A stretch of 64,000 nt of DNA from Nocardia transvalensis NBRC 15921 (GCF_000308875.1 NZ_BAGL01000126.1:62001-126000); one strand, 5' to 3'. Numbered from the stretch's first letter, positions 25,009-33,908 are shown. Numbers and translations: made by a program. The notes: a model not told the origin generated them from the sequence alone.

Positions 25009-26691
25009 TCACCGCACCCTCTCCACCCGCCCCTCATCCCACACCGGCGTATCACTCTCGTACACAACACCATCCGACCCGAACACCAGAAACCTGTCGA
25101 ACCCCCGTGTGAACCAGCGGTCGTGGGTGACCGTGAGGACCGTCCCGTCGAACTCGGCGATGGCTTGTTCGAGGGAGTCGGCGGAGTGGAGGTCGAGGTT
25201 GTCGGTGGGTTCGTCGAGGAGAAGCATTGTGGCGCCGGAGAGTTCGAGGAGGAGGATCTGGAGGCGGGCCTGCTGGCCGCCGGAGAGGTTGTCGTAGCGT
25301 TGTTCGGCGGCGCGGGCCAGGCCGTAGCGGTCGAGGACGCGGCTGGCGGCCTCGCGGCCCATGCCGTCGCGGTGTTCGTTGCCGCGGTGGAGGATGTCGA
25401 GGAGCGTCTGGCCGATGAGGTCGGGGCGGGCGTGGGTCTGCGCGAAGTAGCCAGGGCGGACGCGGGCGCCGAGGGTGGCGGTTCCGTTGTGCCGCACCGG
25501 GTTCAGGGCGAGTTCCTGGACGGGGAGGTGACCGGCCTCGGGGTCGGTGCCGCCGGTCGCGAGCAGGCGGAGGAAGTGTGATTTCCCGGATCCGTTGGCG
25601 CCCAGTATCGCCACGCGATCGCCGTACCAGATCTCCGCGTCGAACGGCCGCATCAGGCCGGTCAGTTCGAGTTGCGTGCACACCAGGGCGCGTTTGCCGG
25701 TCCGCCCGCCGCCCAGACGCACGGAGACGTTCTGCCGCAACGGAACCGCCTGCGGCGGGCCCGCCTCCTCGAACTTGCCCAGCCGGGTCTGAGCCGCGTG
25801 ATACCGGGCGGCCATGCCGTCGTTGTACTTCGACTTCTCGCGCAACCGCAGCACGAGCGCCTTCAGCTTGGCGTGCTCCTCGTCCCAGCGCCTGCGCAGT
25901 TCGTCCAGCCGCGAATTGCGGTCCTCGCGCGCTTGCTGATACGTCTCGAAACCGCCGCCGTGGATCCACGCCGTCGCACCGCTGGCACCGGGTTCGAGGG
26001 TCACGACGCGGGTGGCCGCGTTCGCGATCAGTTCCCGGTCGTGGCTCACGAACAGCACCGATTTATCCGAGGCGGCGATCGTCCGTTCCAGCCACTGCTT
26101 ACCCGGAACATCCAGATAATTGTCCGGCTCGTCCAGCAGCAGCAACCGATCCGGCCCCGCGAACAGCGCCTCGAGCACGAGCCGCTTCTGCTCTCCCCCG
26201 CTCAGCGTGCGCACCGAACGCCACTTGGCCCGGTCGAACGGCACGCCGAGGGCGGCGGTGGTCACGTCGTCCCAGAACGCCTCGGTCTCGTACCCGCCGA
26301 CATCCGCCCAGTCGGACAGGGCGTGCGCGTACGCCAGCTGGGCCGGCTCCTCGTCCCGCTCGATCAGCGCGTTCTCGGCGTCGTCGAGGGCGCGCGCGGC
26401 GACGCGCACGGCCTCCGGGGCGACCGATACCAGCAGGTCACGCACGGTGGAATCGTCGTCGACCTGACCGATGAACTGACGCATCACCCCCAGCGACCCC
26501 GACCGCGTCACCGCCCCGCCGTCGGGCGTCAGATCGCCCGCGATGATCCCGAACAGCGTCGTCTTCCCGGTCCCGTTCGGGCCGATCAAGGCCGCCTTGG
26601 CGCCCTCACCGAGCCGAAAACCCACCCCGTCGAGCAGCTGTCGCCCGTCGGGGAGGAAATAGTCGACGTCGGCGATATCGATGTGCGCCAT
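25009..26691 (-). CDS. ABC-F family ATPase
   Basis: 560 residues from ATG 26691 (MAHIDIADVDYFLPDG). Two ATPase domains and no membrane part. Domain 1: Walker A GPNGTGKTT near residue 38, signature LSGGEQKRL near 160, Walker B LLLLDEPDNYLD near 185. A charged linker follows (about 245-315, many Arg/Lys/Glu). Domain 2: GANGSGKSH near 350, LSGGQQARL near 455, MLLLDEPTDNLD near 475. ABC-F proteins work on the ribosome, either in translation or in protecting it from antibiotics. The MerR gene directly upstream on the same strand (43 bp) suggests drug-induced expression; that is inference. Confidence 0.9.
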   Translation of the reverse strand: MAHIDIADVDYFLPDGRQLLDGVGFRLGEGAKAALIGPNGTGKTTLFGIIAGDLTPDGGAVTRSGSLGVMRQFIGQVDDDSTVRDLLVSVAPEAVRVAARALDDAENALIERDEEPAQLAYAHALSDWADVGGYETEAFWDDVTTAALGVPFDRAKWRSVRTLSGGEQKRLVLEALFAGPDRLLLLDEPDNYLDVPGKQWLERTIAASDKSVLFVSHDRELIANAATRVVTLEPGASGATAWIHGGGFETYQQAREDRNSRLDELRRRWDEEHAKLKALVLRLREKSKYNDGMAARYHAAQTRLGKFEEAGPPQAVPLRQNVSVRLGGGRTGKRALVCTQLELTGLMRPFDAEIWYGDRVAILGANGSGKSHFLRLLATGGTDPEAGHLPVQELALNPVRHNGTATLGARVRPGYFAQTHARPDLIGQTLLDILHRGNEHRDGMGREAASRVLDRYGLARAAEQRYDNLSGGQQARLQILLLELSGATMLLLDEPTDNLDLHSADSLEQAIAEFDGTVLTVTHDRWFTRGFDRFLVFGSDGVVYESDTPVWDEGRVERVR

Positions 26692-26734
26692 GGCACCAGG
26701 CAACCGCACCGGCACGGACGGACGCAACCGAGTT

Positions 26735-27499
26735 TCAGCTGTCGCGACGCTTGGTTGCCGCCGTGGCGAGATAGTCGCTGAGTTCGCTCTGCAACACCCG
26801 GTCCAGTGCCTGGTCCAGGCTGCTGTGCACCGCGCTGATACCCAGATCCCGCAGGTGGTTGAGCATCTTGGTGGTCTCGGCGATCTCGGCGTCGGAGTCG
26901 GGCAGCCAGCCGGGGCCGTGCTCGTCCACGATGTGGTCCTTGGCCGCGGTCACCATCAGCCGGGCGATATCCTCGAGCCGGCCCACGACCGCGGCGTGCA
27001 GATCGATGACCCCCGACAGCGCGAACCCGTAATTGCTCAGTTCCGCAAAGGTTTCCAGCAGTTCGGGCCGGGTGAACTCCACCGTCTCGTCGTGCAACCG
27101 GACCAGGCCCAGCTTGGCCAGCCGCTCCAGCTGATCGCCGTCGACCGGGGTGTTGTCGACCCCGCCGAGGAAGGTGTCGACCAGCTCCCGCGGCACCTCG
27201 AGCGGCTCCTCGGCCGTGCCCCACGTTGCGGTGACGGCGTGTTGCAGGCCCAGGATCTCGGTGAGGTCCTTCCCGGTCTCCCAGCTGGTGATGAAGTCGG
27301 CGATGTGCGCGGTGGTGAATCCACGTTGCAGCAGCGCGTCGATGATCTTCAGCCGGGCCAGGTGGGTGTCGTCGTAGATGAGGGCGCGGCCGCTGCGCCG
27401 CGTGGGCGTCGGCAGCAGCCCCCGCTCCTGATAGGCGCGGACATTGCGGCTGGTGGTGCCGGCGGCGCGGGCGAGATCGTCGATGCGGTACTCCGCCAT
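26735..27499 (-). CDS. MerR-family transcriptional regulator
   Basis: 254 residues from ATG 27499 (MAEYRIDDLARAAGTTSRNV). N-terminal MerR HTH with wing (VRAYQERGLLPTPTRRSGRA) and the long dimer helix (ARLKIIDALLQRGFTTAHIADFI); the remaining 180 residues are an uncharacterised helical effector domain. It precedes the ABC-F ATPase on the same strand and likely controls it. A longer start to 27601 exists but adds only a low-complexity leader. Confidence 0.85.
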   Translation of the reverse strand: MAEYRIDDLARAAGTTSRNVRAYQERGLLPTPTRRSGRALIYDDTHLARLKIIDALLQRGFTTAHIADFITSWETGKDLTEILGLQHAVTATWGTAEEPLEVPRELVDTFLGGVDNTPVDGDQLERLAKLGLVRLHDETVEFTRPELLETFAELSNYGFALSGVIDLHAAVVGRLEDIARLMVTAAKDHIVDEHGPGWLPDSDAEIAETTKMLNHLRDLGISAVHSSLDQALDRVLQSELSDYLATAATKRRDS

Positions 27500-27600
27500 C
27501 TCTGCCTCGCCCGTCCTTTCGCCCATGCCCACCACGCGCGACGCCCACGCCCGCGTGCGCGTCAGCACGGCGGGCATGGGCAGTACGCCTCGTGTCGACA

Positions 27601-29124
27601 TTAGCCGAGCGGGACGGTCATCCGGTCCCCGACACCCGCCGCGAGAGCCGGATCACGCGGGGTCAGGACGTAATCGTCCGGGACGACGCGCGCGAGTTCC
27701 CGCGCGTACTGGGTGCCGAAACCGGGGTACATGGTGGCGTTGAAGCCGTCCTCGGTCAGATACCAGCTGCGGCAGCCCGAATTCCAGGTGGTGGCCGTGA
27801 GCCGCCGTTGCAGCCGGGCGTTGTAGCGGTCCTGCCGTTCGCGGCGCACCTCGAGCATGCGCAGGTCGCGGTCGAGGATCATGCCGATGGCGTCGGTCAG
27901 GTACTCGATCTGGGCCTCCATGTACACCAGCGCCGAATTGTGCCCGGGACCGGAGTTCGGCCCGAAGGTGAGGAACAGATTCGGATACCCGGAGACGGTC
28001 ACGCTCTTGTAAGCGTAAGCGCCCCTGCGCCATTCGTCCGACAGCACGCGGCCGTCCCGCCCGGTCACCGGAATCGGCGTGCCCTGCTTGGACACCTCGA
28101 ACCCGGTCGCGAACACGATGCAGTCGAATTGGTGCTCGATGCCCTCGGCGGTGCGAATGCCCCGCGGCGAGATCCCCGCGATCGGCCACGTGATCAGCTT
28201 GCAGTTGTCACGCTGCAACGCCGGGTAGTACTCGCTGCTCATCAGCAGGCGTTTGCATCCGGCCCGGAAATCCGGGGTCAGCTGCCGCCGCAACCACGGA
28301 TCGCGCACCTGAGAACGCAAGTGCAGCAAGGCGACCGACTCCACCACCCGGGTCAGCGGCGAATTCCACACCACGCCCAGCGCCACCGACTCGTGACCCC
28401 AGAACCACGCCTCGCGAGCCAGCGTCTGCGCGACGGGCAGCTGCCGGTAGAGCTGTTTGGTGAGACCGTTGGTCCGCCGGTTCACCCGCGGCAGCACCCA
28501 GCCGGGCGTGCGCTGGAACACCTTGACCGACGCGGCCTGCCGCACCATCTCCGGAATGATCTGCACCGCACTGGCTCCGGTGCCGACGACGGCCACCTTC
28601 TTACCGGTGAAGTCGTAGTCGTGATCCCAGCGGGCGCTGTGGATCTTGTGACCCTCGTAGCTGTCGATGCCCGGGATGTCGGGCAGGCCGGCGTTGGCCA
28701 GCGGACCGGAGGCCAGAACCACGCTGCGCGCCTGCACCTTTCGGCGGCGGCCGGTGAACGTGATGTCCCACAGGCCCTGTTCCTCGTCGAACGCCAGGCC
28801 CGTCACGGTGTGCCCGAACCGGATGTGCGGCGCGATCCCGAACTCCTCGACCATGGAGTCGATGTAGCCGAGGATCTCCGCGCTGCCCGAATAGGTCTGC
28901 GACCATTCGGGGTTCGGCGCGAAGCTGTAGGAGTACAGCCGCGACGGGATGTCACAGGCCGCGCCCGGATAGGTGTTGTCGCGCCAGGTGCCGCCCACCC
29001 GGTCGCCGCGTTCGAAGATCGCGAAGTCGCCGATCCCCTTCTGCCGCAGCCGGATCGCCGCACCGACGCCTGCGAACCCGGCGCCGATGATCGCCACGTC
29101 CAGCGGCTGGTTCCCCGCGCTCAT
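27601..29124 (-). CDS. Flavin monooxygenase, Baeyer-Villiger type (MymA/EthA-like)
   Basis: 507 residues. FAD motif AIIGAGFAGVGAA at 11-23, then GGTWRDNTYPGAACDIPS, the Baeyer-Villiger fingerprint region YEGHKIHSARWDHDY near 150, and the NADPH motif VVGTGASAVQ near 175. Inserts oxygen next to a ketone or oxidises thioamides. Its ATG overlaps the stop of the diiron gene upstream (ATGA). With the SDR and hydrolase further upstream the order resembles the mycobacterial mymA-lipR-sadH genes used in acid stress and mycolate maintenance, though adhD, fadD13 and the acyltransferases are absent here. Confidence 0.9.
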   Translation of the reverse strand: MSAGNQPLDVAIIGAGFAGVGAAIRLRQKGIGDFAIFERGDRVGGTWRDNTYPGAACDIPSRLYSYSFAPNPEWSQTYSGSAEILGYIDSMVEEFGIAPHIRFGHTVTGLAFDEEQGLWDITFTGRRRKVQARSVVLASGPLANAGLPDIPGIDSYEGHKIHSARWDHDYDFTGKKVAVVGTGASAVQIIPEMVRQAASVKVFQRTPGWVLPRVNRRTNGLTKQLYRQLPVAQTLAREAWFWGHESVALGVVWNSPLTRVVESVALLHLRSQVRDPWLRRQLTPDFRAGCKRLLMSSEYYPALQRDNCKLITWPIAGISPRGIRTAEGIEHQFDCIVFATGFEVSKQGTPIPVTGRDGRVLSDEWRRGAYAYKSVTVSGYPNLFLTFGPNSGPGHNSALVYMEAQIEYLTDAIGMILDRDLRMLEVRRERQDRYNARLQRRLTATTWNSGCRSWYLTEDGFNATMYPGFGTQYARELARVVPDDYVLTPRDPALAAGVGDRMTVPLG

Positions 29125-30041
29125 GCGACCGGCTCGTAGGTCAGTTCCTTCGACCACGTGGGCTGCGGCCCGAGGAAGCGGTCCGGGATGCGCGCGGTCA
29201 CCTTGACCATGGCGTCGGCGAACAGGTGATAGGGGTGGCGGCGGTTGATCACCCAGCCGCTGTGCATCTTCACGATCCGGTACATCGGCACGCGGTTCGC
29301 GATCGGGGTGCGCTCGCCGACGGCCTTGAACCGCCGCATCGCCGCATACAGCTTCTCCTCGTCGACGCCCATCTCGACGATGTTGTCGCGCATCTTGTTC
29401 AGCAGCGGCACGTAGCTGAGCACGCCGACCAGGAACGTCGGCTTCACCCAGCCGCCGACCAGATCGATGAGCAGCTTGCGGGCGTTGGCGTGGCCGAGCA
29501 GCTCCATGACCGCGTAATCGGTTGCCAGATGGCGTGATTCGTCGGCATTGATCTTCTTGAAGACCTCCTGCGCGACCGGATCGGAGATCTCGTCGGTGAT
29601 GAACTTGATCAGCGCGCCGTCGAGCGCCACCTCCAGCATCGGGATGACGGTGCCCAGGAACGACAGCGACATCTCGTCGGAGTGCTTGTCCAGGAAGTCG
29701 ATCACGAGCTTCACGTTGATGTTCGGCTCGGGAACGGTGTCGCCGTCGAGCATGCCCCAGCGCCGCATCAGGGCCAGTTCGGCATTGGCGTGCCGCTGTT
29801 CCTCGGCGTGGAAGTAGCGGTAGATCTCCTTGAGCGTTTCGGTCGGCGCCTTCTTCGCCATGGCCGCGAAACCGCGGGCGCCGACGTTCTCGATCCACAT
29901 CAGATCGGCCATGAACGGCTTCAGCTTGGCGTGCAGCTCGGGGTCGATGAGTTCCGCACCCGGTGCGTCCCAGTCGATATCGGCGAGGGCCCACTGCCGG
30001 GCCTTGATCTTGCCGAGCATGCCGTCGAAATCGAAGGACAT
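29121..30041 (-). CDS. Ferritin-like diiron protein
   Basis: 306 residues, all-helical. Two ExxH sites in ferritin-like spacing: EEQRHANAE near residue 80 and DESRHLATDY near 166, with acidic residues on intervening helices (EVALDGALIKF), consistent with a carboxylate-bridged diiron centre. May be an oxygenase or desaturase-like enzyme. Start ATG 30041 follows AGGAG. It sits between the SadH-like SDR (1 bp gap) and the flavin monooxygenase (4-bp overlap), so it is a true member of the operon. I do not recall it in the mycobacterial mymA operon. Confidence 0.75.
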   Translation of the reverse strand: MSFDFDGMLGKIKARQWALADIDWDAPGAELIDPELHAKLKPFMADLMWIENVGARGFAAMAKKAPTETLKEIYRYFHAEEQRHANAELALMRRWGMLDGDTVPEPNINVKLVIDFLDKHSDEMSLSFLGTVIPMLEVALDGALIKFITDEISDPVAQEVFKKINADESRHLATDYAVMELLGHANARKLLIDLVGGWVKPTFLVGVLSYVPLLNKMRDNIVEMGVDEEKLYAAMRRFKAVGERTPIANRVPMYRIVKMHSGWVINRRHPYHLFADAMVKVTARIPDRFLGPQPTWSKELTYEPVA

Positions 30042-30042
30042 G

Positions 30043-30948
30043 TCAGACTCCTGTCTTCTCGATGCGTGCGCCCGGTGCGACGGCCGCCGAATCGTCCTGC
30101 GGGAGAACGCGGTTCAGCACGCCGAGGGCGTGGGTGTAGAGGGCTGGAAAGTGCCGCTTGAGGTGCCAGACGACCTGGGCGTCCAGCTGCGGCAGCACGT
30201 AGAGGCGGCCGGCGTCGTGGGCGTCGAGGGTCGTGGCCGCGACCCGGTCGGAGGAGAACCCGGTCAGCCGCATGAGGGTGTCGGCCAGCCGGGTCGAGCC
30301 CGCGGTGATGCGGCCGTCGGCGACGACGTTGGTCTGCACGAAGGTCGGGCACAGCACGGTCACCGCGACGCCGCTGCCGGACAGTTCCGCCGACAGGGTT
30401 TCCGACAACGACATGACGCCGGCCTTGGACACGTTGTAGACCGCCATACCGGGCGCGGCCGCGAAACCCGCCGCGGAGGCCACGTTGACGATGCCGCCGC
30501 GCCCGGCCGCGCGCAGCAGGGGCGCGAAGACCTCGCAGCCGTGCACCACGCCCCACAGGTTGATGCCGAGTGCCCACTGCCAGTCGTCGAATCCGATGTC
30601 GCCCACCGGTTTTCCGCCGATGCCGACGCCGGCGTTGTTGATCACGAGGGTGGGCGGGCCGCCGAAGATCAGCTCGGCGTGCAGGGCGAGGCTTTCGACG
30701 TCCTCGCGCCGGGACACGTCGCAGAAGAAGGCGTACGCGGTCGCGCCGTGGATGCGGCGGATGAGCCGGACGGTCTCGTCGGCGCGGTCCTTGTCGATAT
30801 CGGCGCACAGCACCTCTCCCCCGCGAGCGGCGAGTTCGAGGGCGAAGGCGCGGCCGATGCCGCTACCGGCTCCGGTGACCACCGCCTTGGCGCCGCTGGT
30901 GCGGCGGCCGCCGGCGAGGGCGACGCGCAGGTTGTCGAGTATCCACAT
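30043..30948 (-). CDS. SDR oxidoreductase, SadH-like
   Basis: 301 residues: an N-terminal extension (MWILDNLRVALAGGRR), TGAGSGIGRA near 28, NNAGVGIGG near 105, VASAAGFAAAPGMAVYNVSK with catalytic Ser/Tyr/Lys near 155-170, then a long C-terminal tail of the type found in mycobacterial SadH (Rv3085). Oxidises or reduces a lipid-like alcohol/ketone. Two bases separate its ATG from the stop of the hydrolase gene. Confidence 0.86.
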   Translation of the reverse strand: MWILDNLRVALAGGRRTSGAKAVVTGAGSGIGRAFALELAARGGEVLCADIDKDRADETVRLIRRIHGATAYAFFCDVSRREDVESLALHAELIFGGPPTLVINNAGVGIGGKPVGDIGFDDWQWALGINLWGVVHGCEVFAPLLRAAGRGGIVNVASAAGFAAAPGMAVYNVSKAGVMSLSETLSAELSGSGVAVTVLCPTFVQTNVVADGRITAGSTRLADTLMRLTGFSSDRVAATTLDAHDAGRLYVLPQLDAQVVWHLKRHFPALYTHALGVLNRVLPQDDSAAVAPGARIEKTGV

Positions 30949-30950
30949 GA

Positions 30951-31946
30951 TCAGCTCACCCGTTCTCGCGGTACGGAATTCGCCTCCGCCAGTGCGGACG
31001 CGACGAAATCGGCGGTGCGCCGCAGCGCCGGCGCCGCCTCCGGCACCAGCAGCGGCAGCGCCTGGAAGACGTGAATTCGGCCAGGCCACAGCTCGAGATC
31101 GCAGCGGACGCCCGCGGCGGCGGCCATATCGCGGAGGTGGCGAGCGTCGTCGCTCAGCATCTCCCCGGCGCTGGCCTGGACGAACAGGGGCGGCAGCGCG
31201 GCTCCCGGAGGAAGGGTGAGACGCAGTCGCGGTGAGGATTCCGGCTCGTCGCGGGTGTACAGCTCGATGAGCCGGCGGCCCGTGCGCGCTGGGGCCATCG
31301 GGTCGGGGCTGCGGCGGTCGCGCTGCTCGGCGAGGGCCAGGGTGAGGTCCATCAGGGGGGAGAACATGAACAGCCCGGCGGGCTGGGGTGTCCCGGAGCC
31401 GAGATTCTGGAGTACCAGGTCGAGGCCGAGATGGCAGCCCGCGGAATCGCCGCCGATCACGAGATCCGCTGCCTCGTAGCCGTTTTCGAGCAGCCACCGG
31501 TAGCCGGCCGTGACATCGTCGGCGGCCGCCGGGAACGGGTGCTCGGGCGCGAGGCGGTAGTCGAGGACGAAGACCGGCAAGCCGGTCGCGCGTGACAGCC
31601 GGGAGGCCAGGCCGCGGTGGGTGCGCGCCGAGCAGACCACGTAGCCGCTGCCGTGCACGTAGTAGATCGCGCGATCGCCGTGCGGCACTCCCGCCGCCCG
31701 CACCCATTCGCCACGGACCGCGCCCGACCGCACCGCCTGGACGTGCGTACCGGGGAGGGTGGGCCCGAATGCGGCCATGATCGAGGCGATCAGGCCCCGC
31801 CCGGCCAGGATCCCGGCCCGGTTGCGGGGCAGCAGCCCGTTGATCCGCCGGACCCCGAGCACCGATGCCGCCGCCGCGAGCCGGGCCTGCGCGGAGGCCG
31901 ATGCCGGGACGGCCGGGGAGGTCACCGTTGACCTTGTTTCAGCCAT
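30951..31946 (-). CDS. alpha/beta-hydrolase, hormone-sensitive-lipase group (LipR-like)
   Basis: 331 residues from ATG 31946 (MAETRSTVTSPAVPASASAQ). HSL-type signs: oxyanion YYVHGSGYVVC near residue 100 (one glycine of HGGG replaced by Ser), DYRLAPEHPFPAA, nucleophile GGDSAGCHL near 170, Asp/His region ASAGEMLSDD and WPGRIHVFQ near 295. Hydrolyses lipid or small esters. First gene of the mymA-like operon. No ribosome-binding site is visible and the likely -10 lies so near the ATG that leaderless translation is possible. A 36-bp dyad covers the promoter. Confidence 0.85.
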   Translation of the reverse strand: MAETRSTVTSPAVPASASAQARLAAAASVLGVRRINGLLPRNRAGILAGRGLIASIMAAFGPTLPGTHVQAVRSGAVRGEWVRAAGVPHGDRAIYYVHGSGYVVCSARTHRGLASRLSRATGLPVFVLDYRLAPEHPFPAAADDVTAGYRWLLENGYEAADLVIGGDSAGCHLGLDLVLQNLGSGTPQPAGLFMFSPLMDLTLALAEQRDRRSPDPMAPARTGRRLIELYTRDEPESSPRLRLTLPPGAALPPLFVQASAGEMLSDDARHLRDMAAAAGVRCDLELWPGRIHVFQALPLLVPEAAPALRRTADFVASALAEANSVPRERVS

Positions 31947-31960
31947 GCCGAAAGCATCAT

Positions 31961-31996
31961 TCACGAGAGTGCCAGTTGTCAATGGCACATTCGTGA
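31961..31996 (-). promoter_or_regulatory. 36-bp dyad and promoter of the mymA-like operon
   Basis: Perfect nested inverted repeats: TCACGA..TCGTGA outside and GTGCCA..TGGCAC inside, around an 8-bp centre. The centre carries a minus-strand -35 TTGACA (31977-31982); seventeen bases on, a weak -10 lies at 31954-31959, about 8 bp from the ATG. A dimeric repressor or activator would bind here; none is encoded next to it. Confidence 0.6.
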
Positions 31997-32027
31997 TCCC
32001 GGGTAGATGGGGCTGTGACCGGGTGGA

Positions 32028-32050
32028 TTCCGGCCAAAAGCGTGCCGGAA
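32028..32050 (+). repeat. Hairpin element copy 7
   Basis: TTCCGGC, CAAAAGCGT, GCCGGAA, in the gap between the hydrolase operon promoter and the end of the methyltransferase gene. Its 3' flank AAAACGGG matches copy 4. Confidence 0.86.
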
Positions 32051-32227
32051 AACGGGAGCTAGGCGCTCGACGCCAGCGGTTCGGATGGGTGCGAGGCGCA
32101 CCGCAACGGCCACGAGGGCGGGTGCCGGGCGGGACGATATTCGCGGTTCAGGCGAATCGACGCGCCCGACAGTGACCGCGAGGGCGAGTTCCCGGACGGC
32201 GCGATGCCGACGGGGCGGGCGGGAACG

Positions 32228-33067
32228 TCAGGTGTCGGCGGGTTCCCGCACGGCGGAGACGGCGAGGGTGACGTAGGTCATGGTGAAGGTTCCGCCGAGG
32301 GCGTCGATCGCCTCGCCTACCTCGTCCAGCAACTCCGTGAGTGTGGGTTGCGGGAGGCGGGTGAGGGCGCCGGTGGTGGGGGCGAGGTCCAGCCATTCGG
32401 CGCGGGTGTAGGAGTGCTGCCAGTCGAAGCGCCACTCCTCGGGGGACCCGAAGCCGCCGGCCTCCCGGATGCCGTCGATGAACTTGGTCATTCCGGCGCG
32501 GTAGACGTCGGCGGCGCGCTCCGGGGATCCGTCGCCCTGCTGTGTGGCGAACGGCGAATCGGGCATCAACCGGCGGATCGCGGCCATCTGCGCCAGCGCG
32601 ATGGGCTGCGGGGGCGCGATCACGTGCGCGAAGAGTGCCAGACGCCCGCCCGGTCGCAGGATCCGCGCCGCTTTGATCGCGCCCGCGACCGGATCGACCC
32701 AGTGCCACGACTGGGCGGCGGTCACCATGTCGAATTCGCGCCCGGCCGGATCCCAGTCCTCGAAGGTCGCCACCTCGGTCTCGATGCCGGTGCGCCGGGC
32801 CTGCGCCGCCATGCGCTTGTCGGGCTCGACACCCAGGACGCGGCAGCCCGCGTCGCGAAGTTGCCGGGCGGCGATGCCGGTTCCACAGCCGACGTCGAGG
32901 AGATCGAGACCGGGACGGGTGGCGATGCGGTCGATCAGGTCGTCCGGGTAGCGCGGGCGGGCGCGGTCGTAGCGTTCGGCATCCACACCGAACGACTCCG
33001 CGATGTGACGCTGCCGATGCGGCTCGGGATCCGAGGGGGCCGGGCTTTCGGAAGGTAGAGTGGGCAT
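32228..33067 (-). CDS. Class I SAM-dependent methyltransferase
   Basis: 279 residues. SAM-binding motif I LLDVGCGTGIAARQL near residue 56, acidic loop VLGVEPDKRM near 77, motif II FDMVTAAQSWHWVD near 112, then ILRPGGRLALFAH. Pattern typical of UbiE-like small-molecule methyltransferases (Methyltransf_11). Divergent from a TetR gene; its start codon lies inside the first of two palindromes, so the TetR protein probably represses it directly. Substrate unknown. Confidence 0.87.
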   Translation of the reverse strand: MPTLPSESPAPSDPEPHRQRHIAESFGVDAERYDRARPRYPDDLIDRIATRPGLDLLDVGCGTGIAARQLRDAGCRVLGVEPDKRMAAQARRTGIETEVATFEDWDPAGREFDMVTAAQSWHWVDPVAGAIKAARILRPGGRLALFAHVIAPPQPIALAQMAAIRRLMPDSPFATQQGDGSPERAADVYRAGMTKFIDGIREAGGFGSPEEWRFDWQHSYTRAEWLDLAPTTGALTRLPQPTLTELLDEVGEAIDALGGTFTMTYVTLAVSAVREPADT

Positions 33068-33095
33068 GCGCCCACCCTAAGTGGGCATGTGCCCA
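33061..33095. promoter_or_regulatory. Twin TetR operator
   Basis: Two 14-bp palindromes spaced 21 bp start to start: TGGGCATGCGCCCA (33061-33074), which covers the methyltransferase start codon, and TGGGCATGTGCCCA (33082-33095). They sit between the divergent methyltransferase and TetR genes and match the size of TetR sites. Confidence 0.65.
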
Positions 33096-33137
33096 TTTGT
33101 CGATGGGTTCGCCCACAGCGAAGGAGAACCGCCCGTC

Positions 33138-33719
33138 ATGCCTACCGGAGTCGCCCTGCGCGACGTGCGTGAGCAACTGTTCGACGCCGCCGAACGCATC
33201 CTGCTCCGGGACGGCGCCAGCGCGCTGACCAGCCGGGCGGTCACCACCGAGGCGGGCTGCGCCAAGGGCGTCCTGCACCGGCACTTCGAGGACTTCGACG
33301 CGTTCCTGGCCGAATTCGTCCTCGACCGGGTGCATCGGATGGAACCGCTGGCCGCGGCCCTCGTCGAGTCGGCCGGATCCGGAACCGTCGTCGGCAATCT
33401 CAGCGGGGCGCTGACGGCGGTCTTCGAATCGGTCGCGGTGGCGATCGTCCCCCTCGTGACCTTCCGCGACGAACTCCGCGCGCGACTACGCACCACGTGG
33501 CCCGCCGGCATCCCGGCCCTCACCGACGCGGCCGTCATGATCGCCGCCTACCTCGCCGCCGAACGCGACCTCGGCCGCATCCCCGACGACGCCGACCCCG
33601 ACGGCCTCGCCCCCACCCTCGTCGGCGCCGCCCACCTCCTGTTCGCCGACCGCACCACCGGCCCCCCGGACCGCCGCGCCGTCCGGAGGATGGTGGCGAC
33701 GGTCGTCACGGGGCAGTAG
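33138..33719 (+). CDS. TetR-family transcriptional regulator
   Basis: 193 residues from ATG 33138 with AAGGAG at 33121. N-terminal HTH (SRAVTTEAGCAKGVLHRHFEDF, residues 30-50), then a helical ligand domain. Divergent from the methyltransferase gene, with two palindromes between. An upstream start at 33081 would begin within the operator and is disfavoured. The last 150 bp are C-rich. Confidence 0.88.
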   Translation: MPTGVALRDVREQLFDAAERILLRDGASALTSRAVTTEAGCAKGVLHRHFEDFDAFLAEFVLDRVHRMEPLAAALVESAGSGTVVGNLSGALTAVFESVAVAIVPLVTFRDELRARLRTTWPAGIPALTDAAVMIAAYLAAERDLGRIPDDADPDGLAPTLVGAAHLLFADRTTGPPDRRAVRRMVATVVTGQ

Positions 33720-33738
33720 GCAGCTGCCAGAGGGCGGA

Positions 33739-33761
33739 TTCCGGCCAAGAGCATGCCGGAA
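33739..33761 (+). repeat. Hairpin element copy 8
   Basis: TTCCGGC, CAAGAGCAT, GCCGGAA; 19 bp after the TetR stop. Its flank AAACAAGAG matches copies 3 and 11. Confidence 0.85.
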
Positions 33762-33908
33762 ACAAGAGAGGCGTGGCCCGAACGTGGCGTTGTCGCATAT
33801 GCCGGGAATGACCGACGTGGCATAGCCGGAGGTGGGACCGCGGCTGGCAGGTGTAGTGCCGGGCTACTACCGTGGGGCCGGTCCGGAGCCCGAGCGTTGG
33901 GAGGGTGT

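Noticed and set aside
24874..25581. Plus-strand frame of 235 codons over the ABC-F gene
   Set aside because: Shadow of the ABC-F coding sequence; composition reflects its antisense.
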